DNA of 64,000 bases from Branchinecta lynchi (GCA_023053575.1 JAKZAP010000018.1:21338458-21402457); one strand, 5' to 3'. Shown: positions 1-11,543, numbered from the stretch's first letter. Made by a program: numbers and translations. Notes: generated from the sequence alone by a model not told the origin.

Positions 1-578
1 TACTTCTGAAGATTTTTAAACCGCAGCCGTCAGAACAGCAGTTTATATCAAGTCGTGTGAACGACAACATAAAGATCGACAACCAAATAGATCGGTAATT
101 ATGATACTTCTAAAATTGTTGAACGGTGTAGCGATGCTTTTCTAACAATGATACCTTTAGTTTTGTAGCGGTTATGTATAATGCTACCGGACTATATGGT
201 TTACTGCGATGCTCGCTTTTTACTAAGTATTGTTTCTCCTTAAAGCAGCAGGTCCACAATAAATCGTATTTTGAGATTTATTAAAGTGCGGGAGCCGTTT
301 TGTACCTCAATAGTGCCATATAAGATACTCTAGATATGAACAAGATTGTTTTACCTTCATCGTAGCCTGTTCAGCTGCAGGATTCGCTATGTCCCAGCCT
401 CTTCGCAAAGCTAAGGTCTCCGATTCTGATGTTACGGTCATTCAATCAGTCAATAATGTAATTATTTCGTGACACTATATGCTAAACGTACATGTAAATA
501 TACTTTACCCCTTTGGCAGTATAGGGCAGCACAGTCATGCGGTACAGACGATGGAAGTGCGCCCGGAACAACATTTCG
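1..578. other. No feature seen
   Basis: No exon, RNA or repeat match to the rest of the window was recognised here. Confidence 0.5.
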
Positions 579-982
579 TTTTGGTATCCCAAAACGTAAG
601 TGGATACCACCTATGACATCTCAAAAGTTGTCCGTCTGTCTGTCCGTCCGTGCGCACTATAACTCTCGAAGGGAATGCGATATTTTGATGAAACTTGGTG
701 CTGAGTATTTTTGGGGTCAAGAGTAAAGTCGACTTCGTAGATGGGCTCTGTAGTCTTACATTTAGGGGTGGGGGAGGGGTTTAAATTAAGGGGCAAATGA
801 AATATTTCGGAATCGGAATCCGGCCGAAACCGGAAAGTTTGTTAAAAGTAAAAGTTTTATTTGAAGTTGATTAGATGTTCGATTTAGGGGTAGGAACACA
901 TGCTGAACACGATGGTGAAAACCATTTTATCGCCGGGCAAGTAGTTCGTTTTGGGATCCCATCGAAACCTTTTGTCTTGTTC
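579..982 (+). mobile_element. Helentron-like family C, copy 1
   Basis: It begins with a palindromic head (TTTTGG-ATCCCAAAA type), continues with GTCCGTCTGTCTGTCCGTCC, a GATGAAACTTGG box and the family core, and ends with TTTTGGGATCCCATCGAAACC and GTCTTGTT. The short head palindrome repeated near the 3' end and the microsatellite next to it match the organisation of Helentron-associated elements (HINEs). No coding capacity is seen. Confidence 0.6.
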
Positions 983-1199
983 TAGTGTACAGTCTGCAAT
1001 AGTAGGTCTTGCGTTCGATCAAGGGGTCAAATTTTCATTTAATGTTGAATATTACTATTATATTAATATGGCTTTCTTTTATCTTGCTTTTTACCAATCA
1101 TCTTGGCTGAACTTGCATTTCTTCAGTACGGATTCTTGGGATCATTCTTGTAATGATAAAGAGTTTTACGCGTCAACTAGTGAGTAGCGTATTGTTCTG

Positions 1200-1845
1200 T
1201 TTTTTGGGATCCCAAAACGTAAGTGGGGGCACCTATGACTTGGCAACAGTTGTCCGTCTGTCAGCAAGATAACTCTCGAAGGGAATGAGATATTTTGATG
1301 AAACTTGGTGTGAGAATAAGGTCAAGTTCGTAGACGGGATGTGTACCCTTACATTTGGGGTGGGGGAGGGGGTTCAAATTAAGTGGCTAACAAAATATGT
1401 TTAAACAGCTAATTTGATAGTGGATTATGGGGTAAGAAGACATTCTAAACACGACGATGAAAACCATTTTCTCGCCGGAAGTAGTTCGTACAGAATTCGG
1501 CAAAAACAGGAAAGTTTGTTAAAAAGCTTAACTTGCAAGTTGATTAAATGTTCGGTTTACATGTAAGAAGACATGCTGAACACTTATGTGAAAAGTATTT
1601 TCTACCCAGACAATTATTTGTCCTAGAATCTGGCCAAAACCTATTTTTTTTTTTAAAGCAGGAGTTTTATTTGAAGTTGATTAGATGACAGATTTGGGGG
1701 TAAGAAGAGACGCCGAATCTATCTATGTATGGCTTATAGAGAATATCTGAACTTGGTTTTCTCAGATGATTAGCCTGGCGAAAACTGGATCTGGCGATCA
1801 AATAAAAGATTTTTGGGATCCCATCGAAACCTTTGGTCTTGATTT
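1200..1845 (+). mobile_element. Helentron-like family C, copy 2
   Basis: It starts at TTTTTGGGATCCCAAAACGT and ends at GGGATCCCATCGAAACC followed by TTTGGTCTTGATTT. Inside are three degenerate core units with CCGG...AACC, TTGATTAGATG and GGTAAGAAGA boxes. It is followed directly by a family A copy. Confidence 0.6.
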
Positions 1846-1861
1846 GTATGGGACTCGCCTC

Positions 1862-3399
1862 TGGTCGAAGTGCCATGTACCAATCGCAATTCCATCCATT
1901 GGTTTGTCGGGTTGTCTGTCACACTTATGCGAGTTGGGGTATGCTAGGACGATGAAACTAGGCAGGCGTATCAGGATGACCCGACCAAACTAACTTTGAA
2001 ATAATCTGTTTCCCAATCCGACCATCTGGGTGGGGGGAATCCGGAAAATTGAGGAGTACGTAACTTTCGAACGGGTGATCGGGTTGGAATGAAACTTAAT
2101 AACTGAATAGACGAAATATCTCCGATGTCCAATTTGAAGTCCGGATCGGATTCGACAGCTATGGGGGAGGGGAGGGGGACCTGAAATCTCGAGAAAAAGG
2201 TTAGAATGAAGAGATCGCGGTGAAACTTGCTGGGAAGAACAAGCATCTGCTCTAGATAAATCATTTACACAATTGGACTGGATCCGGACACTTGGGGGGG
2301 GGGGGGTCGGTGATGATCGTTGGGGATTTCCACGACGAAACTTGCAGGCATATCAGGGACCCGATCAAACTGACTTGGAAAGACAAATTTCCTCGATCGG
2401 ATCAGCATGGGGGAGTAGAGGGAGTGGGAATCCGGAATATTGAGTCATGCGTAACTTTGGAACGAATTATCGGATTCCGGTGAAACTTTTTACTTGAACA
2501 GAGGACATGTCTCTGGTAATCTTTTTATGTCCAGACCGGATCCGACAACTATTGGGGGGGAGGGGGGGAATACGTGACCGGCTTAGAATGAAGACATCGC
2601 GATGGAACTTTGTGGGAATATCAAACAGATGCTCTGGATAAATCACTTACAGAATCAGACTGGCTCTGGGCACTGTGGGGGGAGTTGGAGGGGGGGGGTC
2701 CCGAATTCCAGTGATCGCGAGTTAAGGTACTTCCAGATGTGCTAGGACAATGAAACTTGACTGGAGTATTAGAGATTTAACAAGATTGGCTGAGGAATTG
2801 TCACTTCGCAAATCCGACTATTCCTTAAAGTACCAATCTTGACCGCAAAGTAAGAAAAATTCTTTTAAGCAAAATATACGTTTTCAAGATCCCCGTGAGC
2901 CCATCATCATTTTTGGCTCAGGGGTTTTGCTTACAAACGAAGTTCTAACTCCCTTAGAGTGCGCTTCTTAAAAATAGTTTCGGTCAAAGGAGGCATATCA
3001 GCTCATGATCATTTGTGCCACAAGGGTTTTGCTTAAAAATTATTCTAGCACCCTTAAAGTGCGCATCTTAACCGAAAAGTGAAAGAAATACTTTTGACCA
3101 AACGATATATAATAATGATCCCGAAGGGTCTGTTATCGTTTTTGCCTCAAGGGTTTGCTTATAGATGAATTTCTAGCGCCTTTAAAGTGCGCATTATTAC
3201 AGCCAAGTTCTAAAATAAAATGCTTTCTACCAAACGATACTTTCTCGTGATTTCCAAGTCGATGCCGAGGTCGATGCTCATTCGTAACTCAAGGGTTCTG
3301 CTTACAGATGATCAGAACAAACCCACGAAAAGGCAAATTCTATATTTCATCCTCTGAACCAGCCTTGCAAATGCAATATGAGCTTCTAGCTCTCGTTTA
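1862..3399 (+). mobile_element. Helentron-like family A, copy with truncated head
   Basis: The left end has only AAGTGCCATGTACC; the right end has GAGCTTCTAGCTC. Core blocks with GATGAAACTTGG-type boxes and G-runs fill 1930-2760. From 2780 to 3400 it carries the AT-rich tail with repeated boxes ATGATC, TTTTTGG-TCA-GGGTTTTGCTTA and AGTGCGC, about 130-150 bases apart. Confidence 0.6.
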
Positions 3400-3912
3400 T
3401 CCCCACGTCGCACCTCACGATGAGGGTTTGTTCCAGCCCCTTAACAATCGTTAAGAAAGCGGTTGTTCCGATCTCGGTTCCGATCCGTCCATGGGTCTTT
3501 CCCTACTCAGGTTGGTACAATGATGTTAGGTTTTTGGATATTTGTAAGAGGCTGGGAACTAGTCTCCGACCAACTTATTTTTTTTTTTTTAAACATATTC
3601 TTATAAAAATTATACTTCATCTACATACATGCCTATTCTTGTAATTTGTTAAGATTTGGCGAGAGACTTGGTGTCAGCTACCGTATTGATGAATACTTCA
3701 TAATTCCCCATTCACTGTTAGTGAATGGTCCAAGGTCGCCGGTTCAAATCCTCGCGAAGGAGCATCTTTGTCTTCCAGCTCACTCCGAGGTTCACTCTTC
3801 ATGTCCTTCATTTGATATTTTGGGCGGTCGCACTGTGTATCCAAGTTTGATGTTTCGCGATTTGCTTTGTTTTCTTAGGATATATCTAGGTGTATTCTTC
3901 ATCCTAGAACCG

Positions 3913-4024
3913 GAGGGTTGCTCACTCTCCGCCACCAAGTGTACACCTCGGCGCGCCACCGGCATGCCCCGGAGACGCCACCGCGCCACGTGATGTACAT
4001 CCTTTCTGGTAGTGAGCAACCCTT
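3913..4024. repeat. Small GC-rich foldback sequence
   Basis: AGGGTTGCTCACT (3914-3926) and AGTGAGCAACCCT (about 4011-4023) are inverted. The inside is unusually GC-rich, with GGCGCGCCACCGGCATGCC. Confidence 0.55.
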
Positions 4025-4258
4025 CGCCTAGGGCCCTTTCCAAGAGAGGTATGAAACATGCAATGTATTGCCTAACTTTCGCTTAATTTGGTTCTGGAAG
4101 GCCTGTCCTAACGCTAATCTCTTTTGCTTCGTAGTTTGTACGTGGAGACGGTCCTTAACCAGCTTGCAGATCAGCGACCTAAGTTACGAGAAAACATGCA
4201 AGTATCAACTAATTAGCATTTATTTTTTCTTACCAGTTTTACCGCGGAAAGCCAGCTT

Positions 4259-4303
4259 CAGCAATATGTCGGCCCTTCTTGGCAAAGGATCCTCGTCAGG
4301 CTG
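4259..4303 (-). ncRNA. Decayed hammerhead ribozyme copy with CAGC/GCTG stem I
   Basis: The minus strand gives CAGC, CTGACGA, a stem II of GGATCCTTT...AAGGGCC, then GACA in place of GAAA, TATT and GCTG. A14 is replaced by C, which should abolish activity. The stem I type matches the 18920 copy. Confidence 0.5.
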
Positions 4304-4857
4304 TCTCTGGACCCTTTCCAAGAAGGTTTGGCAAACATCGTCGCTGACTTTTCATTTAGCCATTGTCTTATATATACGTTTCCCATTCAGCTTGGGCTCA
4401 AGGAGTATTTATTCTTATCAGTTTCTGTCGAGGTTTCTGTCTTGTCTATCAAAGTCCAGGTCCAGTCTTAGTGACGCCTCATGTTCTGATGCGGCATTAA
4501 TTCTAGAACTGAATAGTGAACCCTGATGTAAGAAATATGTTTGTTTTCTTTCTGTTATAATTTGTCTGAAATAATTAGTAATACTAAAACAATCAGTGGT
4601 AGGCTAATTGGTCTAAAATTACCACTTTCGCAGTACTCACTTGAAATAACTTCAGAACTGCACAGTCTCCTGACTCCTATCATCGCCCCCTCCCTCCATT
4701 TGTGGCACGGACAGACGATTAGGGTTTTTCGCTTGCGTTTTCATGTAGTTTCGTATGAAATTGAAAATCGGATCGCAAGAGTGGGAAACTGAATTTTAGC
4801 CGACTGAAGTCACGGGTAATCGCGCTGTCACATGAGGCATCAGTATCTTGGTTCGTA

Positions 4858-4930
4858 GGCCTTGTGGCCTAATGGATACGGCGTCGGACTTCGGATCCGA
4901 AGATTGCAGGTTCGAGTCCTGCCAGGGTCG
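4858..4930 (+). tRNA. tRNA-Arg (anticodon UCG)
   Basis: A full cloverleaf of 73 nt can be drawn: acceptor GGCCTTG with CAGGGTC (one G-U at 2:71 and one at 5:68), D arm GCCT...CGGC, anticodon stem TCGGA/TCCGA with loop CTTCGGA (anticodon TCG at 34-36), T arm GCAGG TTCGAGT CCTGC, discriminator G. The A box (TGGCCTAATGG) and B box (GGTTCGAGTCC) are canonical. A run of five T at 4933-4937 is a proper Pol III terminator. The body is the standard eukaryotic tRNA-Arg(UCG), reading CGA codons. The only oddity is a 13:22 mismatch in the D stem, which is common. Confidence 0.95.
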
Positions 4931-5150
4931 GCTTTTTGCGTTACCACTTTTGGTGTTATTTAATAAGTAACCCCTCGAAATACATCTTATTTAAAGGAAA
5001 TGCCCCTCGAAATACATCTTCTTTAAAGGAAATGCAATACTTTTGGTAATGACACATTGTTCTTCCCTGAGACTGGTCGATCTATCCTTTCAATTTCGTA
5101 CTACATAGCATGTCCCCCGTTATAACATTGGATTTTTTCCTCTCGTTTTT

Positions 5151-6484
5151 ATGGCACTTGCCTTCCGGCCAAGTGCCATATACCGATAACTTTTCTGTCA
5201 GTCTGTCGGTCGGTCGGTCGGTCGGTTAGTCCGGTGTTTGCGAGTTAGGGTACTTCCAGATATGCTATGACGATGAAACTTGGCAGGCATATTAGGGACC
5301 CGACCAAACTAAGTTAGTCACTTGCCCGATCCGACCATCTTGGGAGGAGGGAGGGGAGCCGGAATCCGGAATTTAGTGACATGCATAACTTTCGAACGGG
5401 TTATCGGAACTTAATGAAATTTGATATTTGGAGAGATGTCATGTCTCAGATGTTCCATTTCAAGTCCGGACCGAATCCGATGAACGTGAGGGGGGGGCGC
5501 AGGGGGACAGGAAATCATATGACAAGCTTAGAGTGGAGGGATCGGGATGAAACTTGGTGAGAGGAACAAGCACAAGCCGTAGGTACATCATTGGCAGAAC
5601 CGGAGGGGATTCGTGCACTGTGGTGGGAGTTGGAGGGGGGTGGCCGGAATTCCGGTGATACGGAGTTAAGTTACTTCCAGGTGGGCTGGGACAGTGAAAC
5701 TTGGCAAGCGTACCAGGGTCCCGACCATACTAAGTTGGAAATAGTCACTTCCCCGATCCGACCACCGTGGAGGGAGTGGAGGGAAGGGGAATCCGGAATC
5801 TAGAGGTACGTATAACTTTGGAACGGGTGATCAGATCTTAATGAAACTTTATATTTGGAAAGACCTCGTGTCTCGGATGTCCCACATGAAGTCCGAACCG
5901 GATCCGATTATTGTGGGGGGGGAGTCAGAGGGGGAGCCGTAAATCTTGTGACACGCTAAGAGTGGAGCGATTGGGATGAAACTTGGTGGGAAGAACAAAC
6001 ACAAGCCTTAGATTCATCAGTGACAGAACTGGATCGGGTTCGAGCACTGTGGGGGAAGTTAGAAGGGGGGTCTGGAATTCCAGTGATTACCAGTTAAAGT
6101 ACTTCCAGATGTGCTAGGACCATGAAACTTGAACATTAGAGACTTGACATGATTAGAATATTTTTGCCTCATGGGTTTTGCTTATAACTGAATTTCTTAA
6201 AGTACAAATGATACTTTTGACTAAAATATACATTTCATTCTCCCGATGAGCTCGTCATCATTTTTGCTTCAAGAGTTTTGATTACAGATGAATTTTTAGC
6301 GCCCCTAAAGTGCATCATCACAGCCAAATGCATTACCAAACGATACGTTCTCGTGATTTCCAAGGACCCATTATCTCAAGGGTTTTGCTTACAAATAATC
6401 ACAACAAACCCACGAATTGAAGAATTCCTACTTTCATCCTCTGACCCAGCCTTGCAAGTGCCATATGAACTTGCATCTCTTGTT
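5151..6484 (+). mobile_element. Helentron-like family A, full-length copy
   Basis: The head is an inverted repeat (ATGGCACTTGCC ... GGCCAAGTGCCAT) followed by a (TCGG)n microsatellite at 5203-5225. The core is a tandem array with period about 425 bp: matching boxes at 5269, 5691 and 6122. The tail ends with AAGTGCCATATGA, a hairpin-like segment and CTCTTGTT. A near-identical copy of the same length lies inverted at 26635-27966, which defines both ends. No ORF of transposase or Rep/helicase is present, so it is non-autonomous. Confidence 0.65.
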
Positions 6485-6642
6485 CCTATTTACCACAATC
6501 GACTCTTTGCGAGACCCTTTGTTCTCCCTTGTTCTCCACGGAACCCGAATCTGCACTCACCAAACTTATCGTCCGAAAACGAGCGAAATCGATGTTTCAA
6601 GAAGTATAGGTATGTGGAAGTTACACAGAAGGAAAACACTGG

Positions 6643-7412
6643 AGAGTGTTCAACCCTACTAACTGTAGTTACTACGCATGACGTCACGGATCCAGGCTTT
6701 TTTGGATAAGACTTTTTTCCAGTTTCTGCAAAATACTGTGCCACGGACTAAACAGGCCAATCCCGTCTCACAGATCGTAGTTACCACGCTTACTACGATC
6801 CGGAGCGTCTAAGTAAATAGATACTAAAGGTTTGAACGGTCAGCTTAGTAACTTTTCAAGAGGTTGAAACGAAAATGGCATCCCGGTTTGACTAAGGAGC
6901 AATCCAGTAGACTGAAGCTAATCCAGAAAAGAGCAATTAAGATTATCCTGGGCCCAGTGTACGTTAGTTATGAGGAGAGCCTTTCAAGCCTCGGTCTCCC
7001 TTCCCTTGAGCAACGTAGGCATAGCTTAACAATAAGTTTGGCCACAGATGCCTAAATTCTGAACTTCACAGATCAATGTTGCCTGAATATATTGAACAAA
7101 ATAAAAGCAGGCCCAACTCGCGTACTCGCACCCATTCAGACAAAGCTAAATTAACAAATTATCCAGCGGATGCAACTGAAAGATACGTTAACTCATGTGC
7201 CGTACTTTGTTCGTTCGTTTAATGGTTCTTAGTCGTGTTTATCTGGTATTATTTGTCATTTGTCATTGGCCATTTTGTATCCCGTTGAAAGTGCTAGGTT
7301 GACTTACCTTTGCTAGCTATCTTTGCTATTTTGGTGAATAAAAGATATATATATATATAAATATAAAATAGTAACTAATAGTTACTATTGTTAGAATGGT
7401 GGAACACGCTCT
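6643..7412 (-). mobile_element. MITE family I, interrupted by a LINE
   Basis: The ends are AGAGTGTTCAACC and GGTGGAACACGCTCT, the family I TIR. The element matches 16639-16934 on both sides of a 488-bp LINE insertion. Confidence 0.7.
6877..7364 (+). mobile_element. 5'-truncated LINE, reverse transcriptase C-terminal end
   Basis: The fragment begins in frame with WHPGLTKEQSSRLKLIQKRA, the thumb region after the RT of CR1/Jockey-like non-LTR elements. A frameshift near 7050 leads to NSELHRSMLPEY...TERYVNS and the normal C terminus ending at TAA 7219-7221. The 3' end is AT-rich with (AT)n. AAAAT at 6872-6876 and 7365-7369 is the target-site duplication. Confidence 0.8.
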
Positions 7413-7532
7413 TAAAAATGTTGGGAAAGAAACAGTTTCGAGTGCTGAATGTCCTTGATATCAAGACTGCTCTTCACGTGATACCGGTTGTTAGCTGGCT
7501 ATACAGCTGCGATCACCGAGAGTGAGCTCTGA

Positions 7533-8037
7533 ACTATTAGTTGCGTTTTTGTTCGACTTTTCACTCACCTTTTCGACGGCTTTTTACTTTTTTTGCGTTT
7601 TCGTAAAATGGTCCCAAGCACTGTTTGACAATTTCCCGTTTTTGTCAAAAAGGCAAACGCCGACTTTCGCCTTTTCCCTCGGCTGTTTGCAAAAAGGCAA
7701 ACTTGGTAGGGGACCAAGTTACGCTCGCCTTGTGGCTTTTTGCCTCGCAACTTTAACCAGTTTAGCCCAAAATCCAATAAAGGAGGAATTTGATTCAAAG
7801 TGAAAATCAGTATTTCGAGACTGTCTCGGATTTTAAAGATGAAAAATTTGAAGTGCAAGTAAAAATACGAATAAAATGGCATTTGTCAAAATAGTGTTTT
7901 CATCCGAGAAAAGTGAAAAGTCCTTAGTAGTAACGGCAACTTGCGAAAACGCGAGAATGTTAAAAAAGGTCTGAAAACGATAAAAAGCCAAAGCTGAAAA
8001 GGGAAAGGCAAAAGCCGAACAAAAACGCAACTATTAT
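7533..8037. mobile_element. Foldback element N, about 500 bp
   Basis: ACTATTAGTTGCGTTTTTGT at the left and ACAAAAACGCAACTATTATT at the right are imperfect TIRs of about 28 bases. The inside is dominated by short AAAGGCAAA/TTTGCCTTT-like inverted motifs. The flanking AGCTCTGA and GGCTCTGA may be a target duplication. Confidence 0.6.
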
Positions 8038-8193
8038 TTTCTCGGGCTCTGAGAAAATCTTATCGACCTATGCGTATTTCCATGCCCTTGCAGCCTGACC
8101 GTCGTCGACTCCCTTAGTTCAAGACGTCGACTCGGGTACTCCTTCCTTACCCGCGCTTAGTGAGTTTCCAGACCGCAGACAAAGGATAATATT

Positions 8194-8445
8194 TTGGCGG
8201 TAGTGGACTGGAATACTCTTGATGACTATCTCTCCTTGTCAATGCAAAATCTCCGGCCTCTCTGGGTACCTAGCGGAAGAAAGGCAGAAATGGTGTCACA
8301 GCTGCTCCCAAAGATCGCCGTGATTTGTTTTACACAGGATTTGAGTCGTGAGTTTGAGTCGTTACGGAGACGCTTACTCGCCTTCTTCCTGAGGATCAGT
8401 GGCGTGTTTTGGACTTGGTCATATAGAGTATTCATGCCAGGATTT
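8194..8445 (+). repeat. Repeat G
   Basis: It recurs inverted at about 28030-28255, sharing GGCCTCTC-GGGTACCTA, GGAAGAAAGGCAGAA, CAGCTGCTCCCAA and GGCGTGTTTTGGACTT. An open frame of 154 codons covers it but has no recognised family and is not conserved in the second copy. Confidence 0.7.
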
Positions 8446-8665
8446 CAGATCCGAAAAGCTAGGTTTTTAACTTTAAGGATGAAGGTGCAGAAAATCCGGC
8501 CGGGAAACTTGACCGTCGGCGGGTTTTGGCCTCCCAGTAAAAAATTAGTTGCCTTTTTGCTAATACCATGGTGTCTGAACCCCCCCCCCCCCCTCCTAAA
8601 AAAAAATACGTACATCCACTCACATCACAAATGTCAAGTTTCTTTCCCACCAATTTGACGGAAAG

Positions 8666-9006
8666 CAGAGCAAAATAAGACTAGGGAATACCGCCAAGAC
8701 TTGACAAAATTGACACACACTCTAATAGCAGCGATACTAGTACCACTGGCGATAGAGAACGTCGCTACTGAAACTCAATCGGTCGTGCACCAGCGCTGGC
8801 TCCAATAACTTCGTATTCTGAACAAAGCAAAAAAAGAAACAACCTCCCATGTTTCCTCGATGTGTGCAGACGGCATCTTAGCTTTCCTAGAAATTTCTAA
8901 ATCCGTAAGTTTGTCTCGCTTTAAATGTCGCAAGCGTAGTGAGCAGCGCTATGAGTATGGCTCGTTTGCAAAGCAAGGGAAGCATAGGTCTTGACGCTAC
9001 TTCCCT
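8666..9006 (+). mobile_element. MITE family H, first of a tandem pair
   Basis: CAGAGCAAAATAAGACTA at the left. It shares the whole 340-bp body (AGACTTGACA, AGCGATACTAG, GATAGAGAACG, CTAGAAATTTCTAAA, GCATAGGTCTTG) with the next copy, which it joins without a gap. Confidence 0.75.
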
Positions 9007-9342
9007 GGAGCAAAATAACACTAGAGAGTAGCGTCTAGACTTGACAGAATTGACACACTCTAATAGCAGCGATACTAGCACCACTAGCGATAGAGAACGT
9101 CCGTACCTAAACTCATTCAGCCTTTCACCAGAGTTGGCTCCGATAACTTCATATTCTGAACATAGCAAAAATGGTACAGCCTCCATTACAGCCAATTTTG
9201 CTTTACTAGAAATTTCTAAAACCGCAATTTTGTTTCGCTTTATTTGCCGCAAGTGTAGTGGGCGGCGCTACGAATATGGCCCATTTGCAAAGCATGGAAA
9301 GCATAGGTCTTGGCGCTAATTCTTAGTATTATTTTGCTCTGA
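9007..9342 (+). mobile_element. MITE family H, second of a tandem pair
   Basis: GGAGCAAAATAACACTAG at the left and TTAGTATTATTTTGCTCTG at the right form the TIR. Two copies sharing one junction suggest a tandem duplication or insertion into the end of the first. Confidence 0.78.
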
Positions 9343-9555
9343 CGGAAAACTAGACTTTTGTGCCGATGATGATGAACATGAGATGAATTTTTGCTTTACC
9401 ACGGCCAGCGAGTACGGTCGGGACCTTATCTGAATGTCAAATAGCAGGGTAACTGGCCAGATACTCATTCTCGTATACAATGGTATCTGCAAAAACGCAA
9501 CTATTGTGCCTCCGCCGGTGTGGGCTTTGCTATAGGCTCTTTGTAGATCTGACGA

Positions 9556-9721
9556 CACTGTAAAAGTTCCTGCGAGTAAAGATTAAAGTCAACGGCAGTA
9601 TTTGCTACTGGGATTATTCTTATCTCTACTGAGATAAGATTAACCGTAATTAGAAATAAGATTATCGTTTTAGAGACAAGAGTAATCCCAGCAAATACTG
9701 CAAGATTTTTTTTTTAAAGTG
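9556..9721. mobile_element. MITE family D just upstream of CRYZ start
   Basis: CACTGTAAAAG at the left and a T-run then AAAGTG at the right. The inside is a long imperfect palindrome of GGGATTAATCTTATCTC-like segments. It ends 57 bases before the ATG, so it may supply part of the 5' UTR or promoter. Confidence 0.75.
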
Positions 9722-9778
9722 CCGTCTGTAATAAGCAATTGTCGATTTATCTGTAGGGAAACCGAAATACCCGAAATT

Positions 9779-10021
9779 ATGAAAGCCGTCCGCGTTCACG
9801 AGTTCGGCGGCCCGAACGTTCTCCAAGTAGAAACGGATGTCCCCGTCCCGAAGTACACCGAAAGCCAAGTTCTCATCAAGGTCGGGTCAGCTGGAGTCAA
9901 TCCCGTCGACACCTACATTCGCATGGGGCTCTTCGCCAACCTACCTTCCCTCCCCTATATTCCTGGGAGAGATGGAGCTGGAACCATCGAGAAAGTCGGC
10001 GCTAAAGTTGACAAACTGAAG
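9779..10021 (+). CDS. CRYZ: CRYZ exon 1 (residues 1-81)
   Basis: The exon opens with ATG at 9779, giving MKAVRVHEFGGP, the usual beta strand at the very N terminus of this family. An in-frame upstream ATG-containing stretch exists but lacks family similarity, so 9779 is the chosen start. The exon encodes the first half of the GroES-like domain, with the conserved stretch AGVNPVDTYIR near residues 38-48 and PYIPGRDGAG near 59-68, which shape the quinone pocket. The donor is AAG|GTAGTG after Lys81, phase 0. A 166-bp MITE ends 57 bases before the ATG, so promoter or 5' UTR sequence must overlap or lie upstream of it. Confidence 0.93.
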
Positions 10022-10670
10022 GTAGTGAATTTAATCTCTTAGAGAAAATGGTGACGTTGTACGATTAGCTTAGTTAATTTTATTAATTGTATGCGGTCCT
10101 TATTGATGTGTGATAGTATGAATGAGAACCTAAAATATGGGATGTGCGACTGTGGAAGTTTGAGTTATACAAATTTTTGGAGTTTATGGAAGGGGAGCGA
10201 ATGAAGATTGGATGGGCAGCGTCATGGGGAATAGTTATTTTGGTAATATAAAACAGTTTATTACTTCCTTCAGGGTAACCCTAGCCCATTGGGATAGGTG
10301 TATCTCAAGCATATATTTGTTTTAGATTGTGTTTATTTGTTATGCGATCATGGCAGTTGCAGGCGTACATAAATTTTCCAGCTGAATCCAGAATGTGTAA
10401 GAAATTCTCAGTTATACTAACAGTGGAATCATTCGTCAATACTAAAGGTAATTTGGAGTTTATAAAACAACCAATGGATAGTAGTAATAAACTCCGCATA
10501 TATTGGACAAAGTTATTAAATTGACAATGGCAGGTAGTAAAAGCGTCGTAACGATACACATGCGAAAATAAATTATTTAGGAATCGGCTGTTTTCTGATG
10601 TAATATTCGCATTCTCGGGAATGGTAGGATGCCATTCTTATAGTCGTATCTCCTTATTGTATTTACTTTG

Positions 10671-11543
10671 AAGGGCCCCTCGCACTATTTACTCTTCAAC
10701 TTCTAGTATTTTAAAATATTTGAATACTTTAAAACTAGGCTGTGCTTTCACCAAAAACCCACGGTTTTTTGCTGTTTTAAGCCTTTTCCGAGACCCGTTG
10801 ACTCGAAGCGAAAACAGGGAAACAATTTACATAACCGGGTTTTCGGATAGTTGATTAGATTCCGATTAAGGGGTAAGAAGAGGTGCTGAGTCCGTACATG
10901 ACAATCGTTTCTTACCCGGACGCATAGTTGGTGCGGAATCCGGCAGAAACCGGAAAATTTGCCGTGAGTTAAAGTCTTATTTTAAGTTGATTAGATGTTT
11001 GATATAGGGGTAAGGAGATGCGATGAATTCCTTTTTGAACTTTGTTATTTTGTCGGATAAGTAGTTCCCGAATTCGGCAGCAACCGGAAATTTGGCAGAA
11101 GTAAGCTAAGGCAGGAAGTTTCGATCATTTTCGTCAAAACAAATATGACTTATCTTATAGTGGTAAACACACATTCTGCATCCATATCTGAACTTGGTTT
11201 CCTCAGATGATTAGCTATTTGGCCTTCATCTGTTTCTGAATTTGTGTAGTAAAAATGCTTAACGAGTCTGGAGAAGACAGGACCCGATTGTCTGGATGAG
11301 ATATTAAATTTGTGAGATCCCATCGAAACCGTTGGTCTTGTTCTGATGGAAAACTTCTCGCAGACAACCCTCGACATCGTGATACAAATTCAAGTTAGCA
11401 AAAGACGGCAAGTGAGAAAATCAGCGTGGTTTTGTTAGAGGGGTTAGAATGTAGCGTACGAAATTGGGGTCTCGGTGTTTAGAAATATATGAAGTTATTA
11501 TGGAAGTAGGTTGCATTAGTATTATAGGTAAGACAGGTGCTTT
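10671..11543 (+). repeat. Repeat O, split by a Helentron-like insertion
   Basis: The two halves (10671-10845 and 11344-11543) match 47316-47661 in order. Ends are AAGGGCCC and GGTGCTTT. The right end is 11 bases from CRYZ exon 2. Confidence 0.8.
10846..11343 (+). mobile_element. Helentron-like family C copy inserted in repeat O (CRYZ intron 1)
   Basis: Comparison with the uninterrupted repeat O at 47316-47661 shows this segment as an insertion between ATAACCGG and TGATGGAAAAC. It ends with GAGATCCCATCGAAACC and GTTGGTCTTGTTC, the same 3' terminus as the other family C copies. The head is missing. Confidence 0.6.

Noticed and set aside
3715..3775. tRNA-like segment with GGTTCAAATCC
   Set aside because: A B-box-like word and a small hairpin are present, but no matching acceptor or D arm can be drawn.
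3646..3993. 115-codon ORF
   Set aside because: No family resemblance, no splice context, and it ends in the GC-rich foldback at 3913-4024.
8194..8658. 154-codon ORF
   Set aside because: It lies in repeat G, and the frame is broken by indels in the second copy at 28030-28255.
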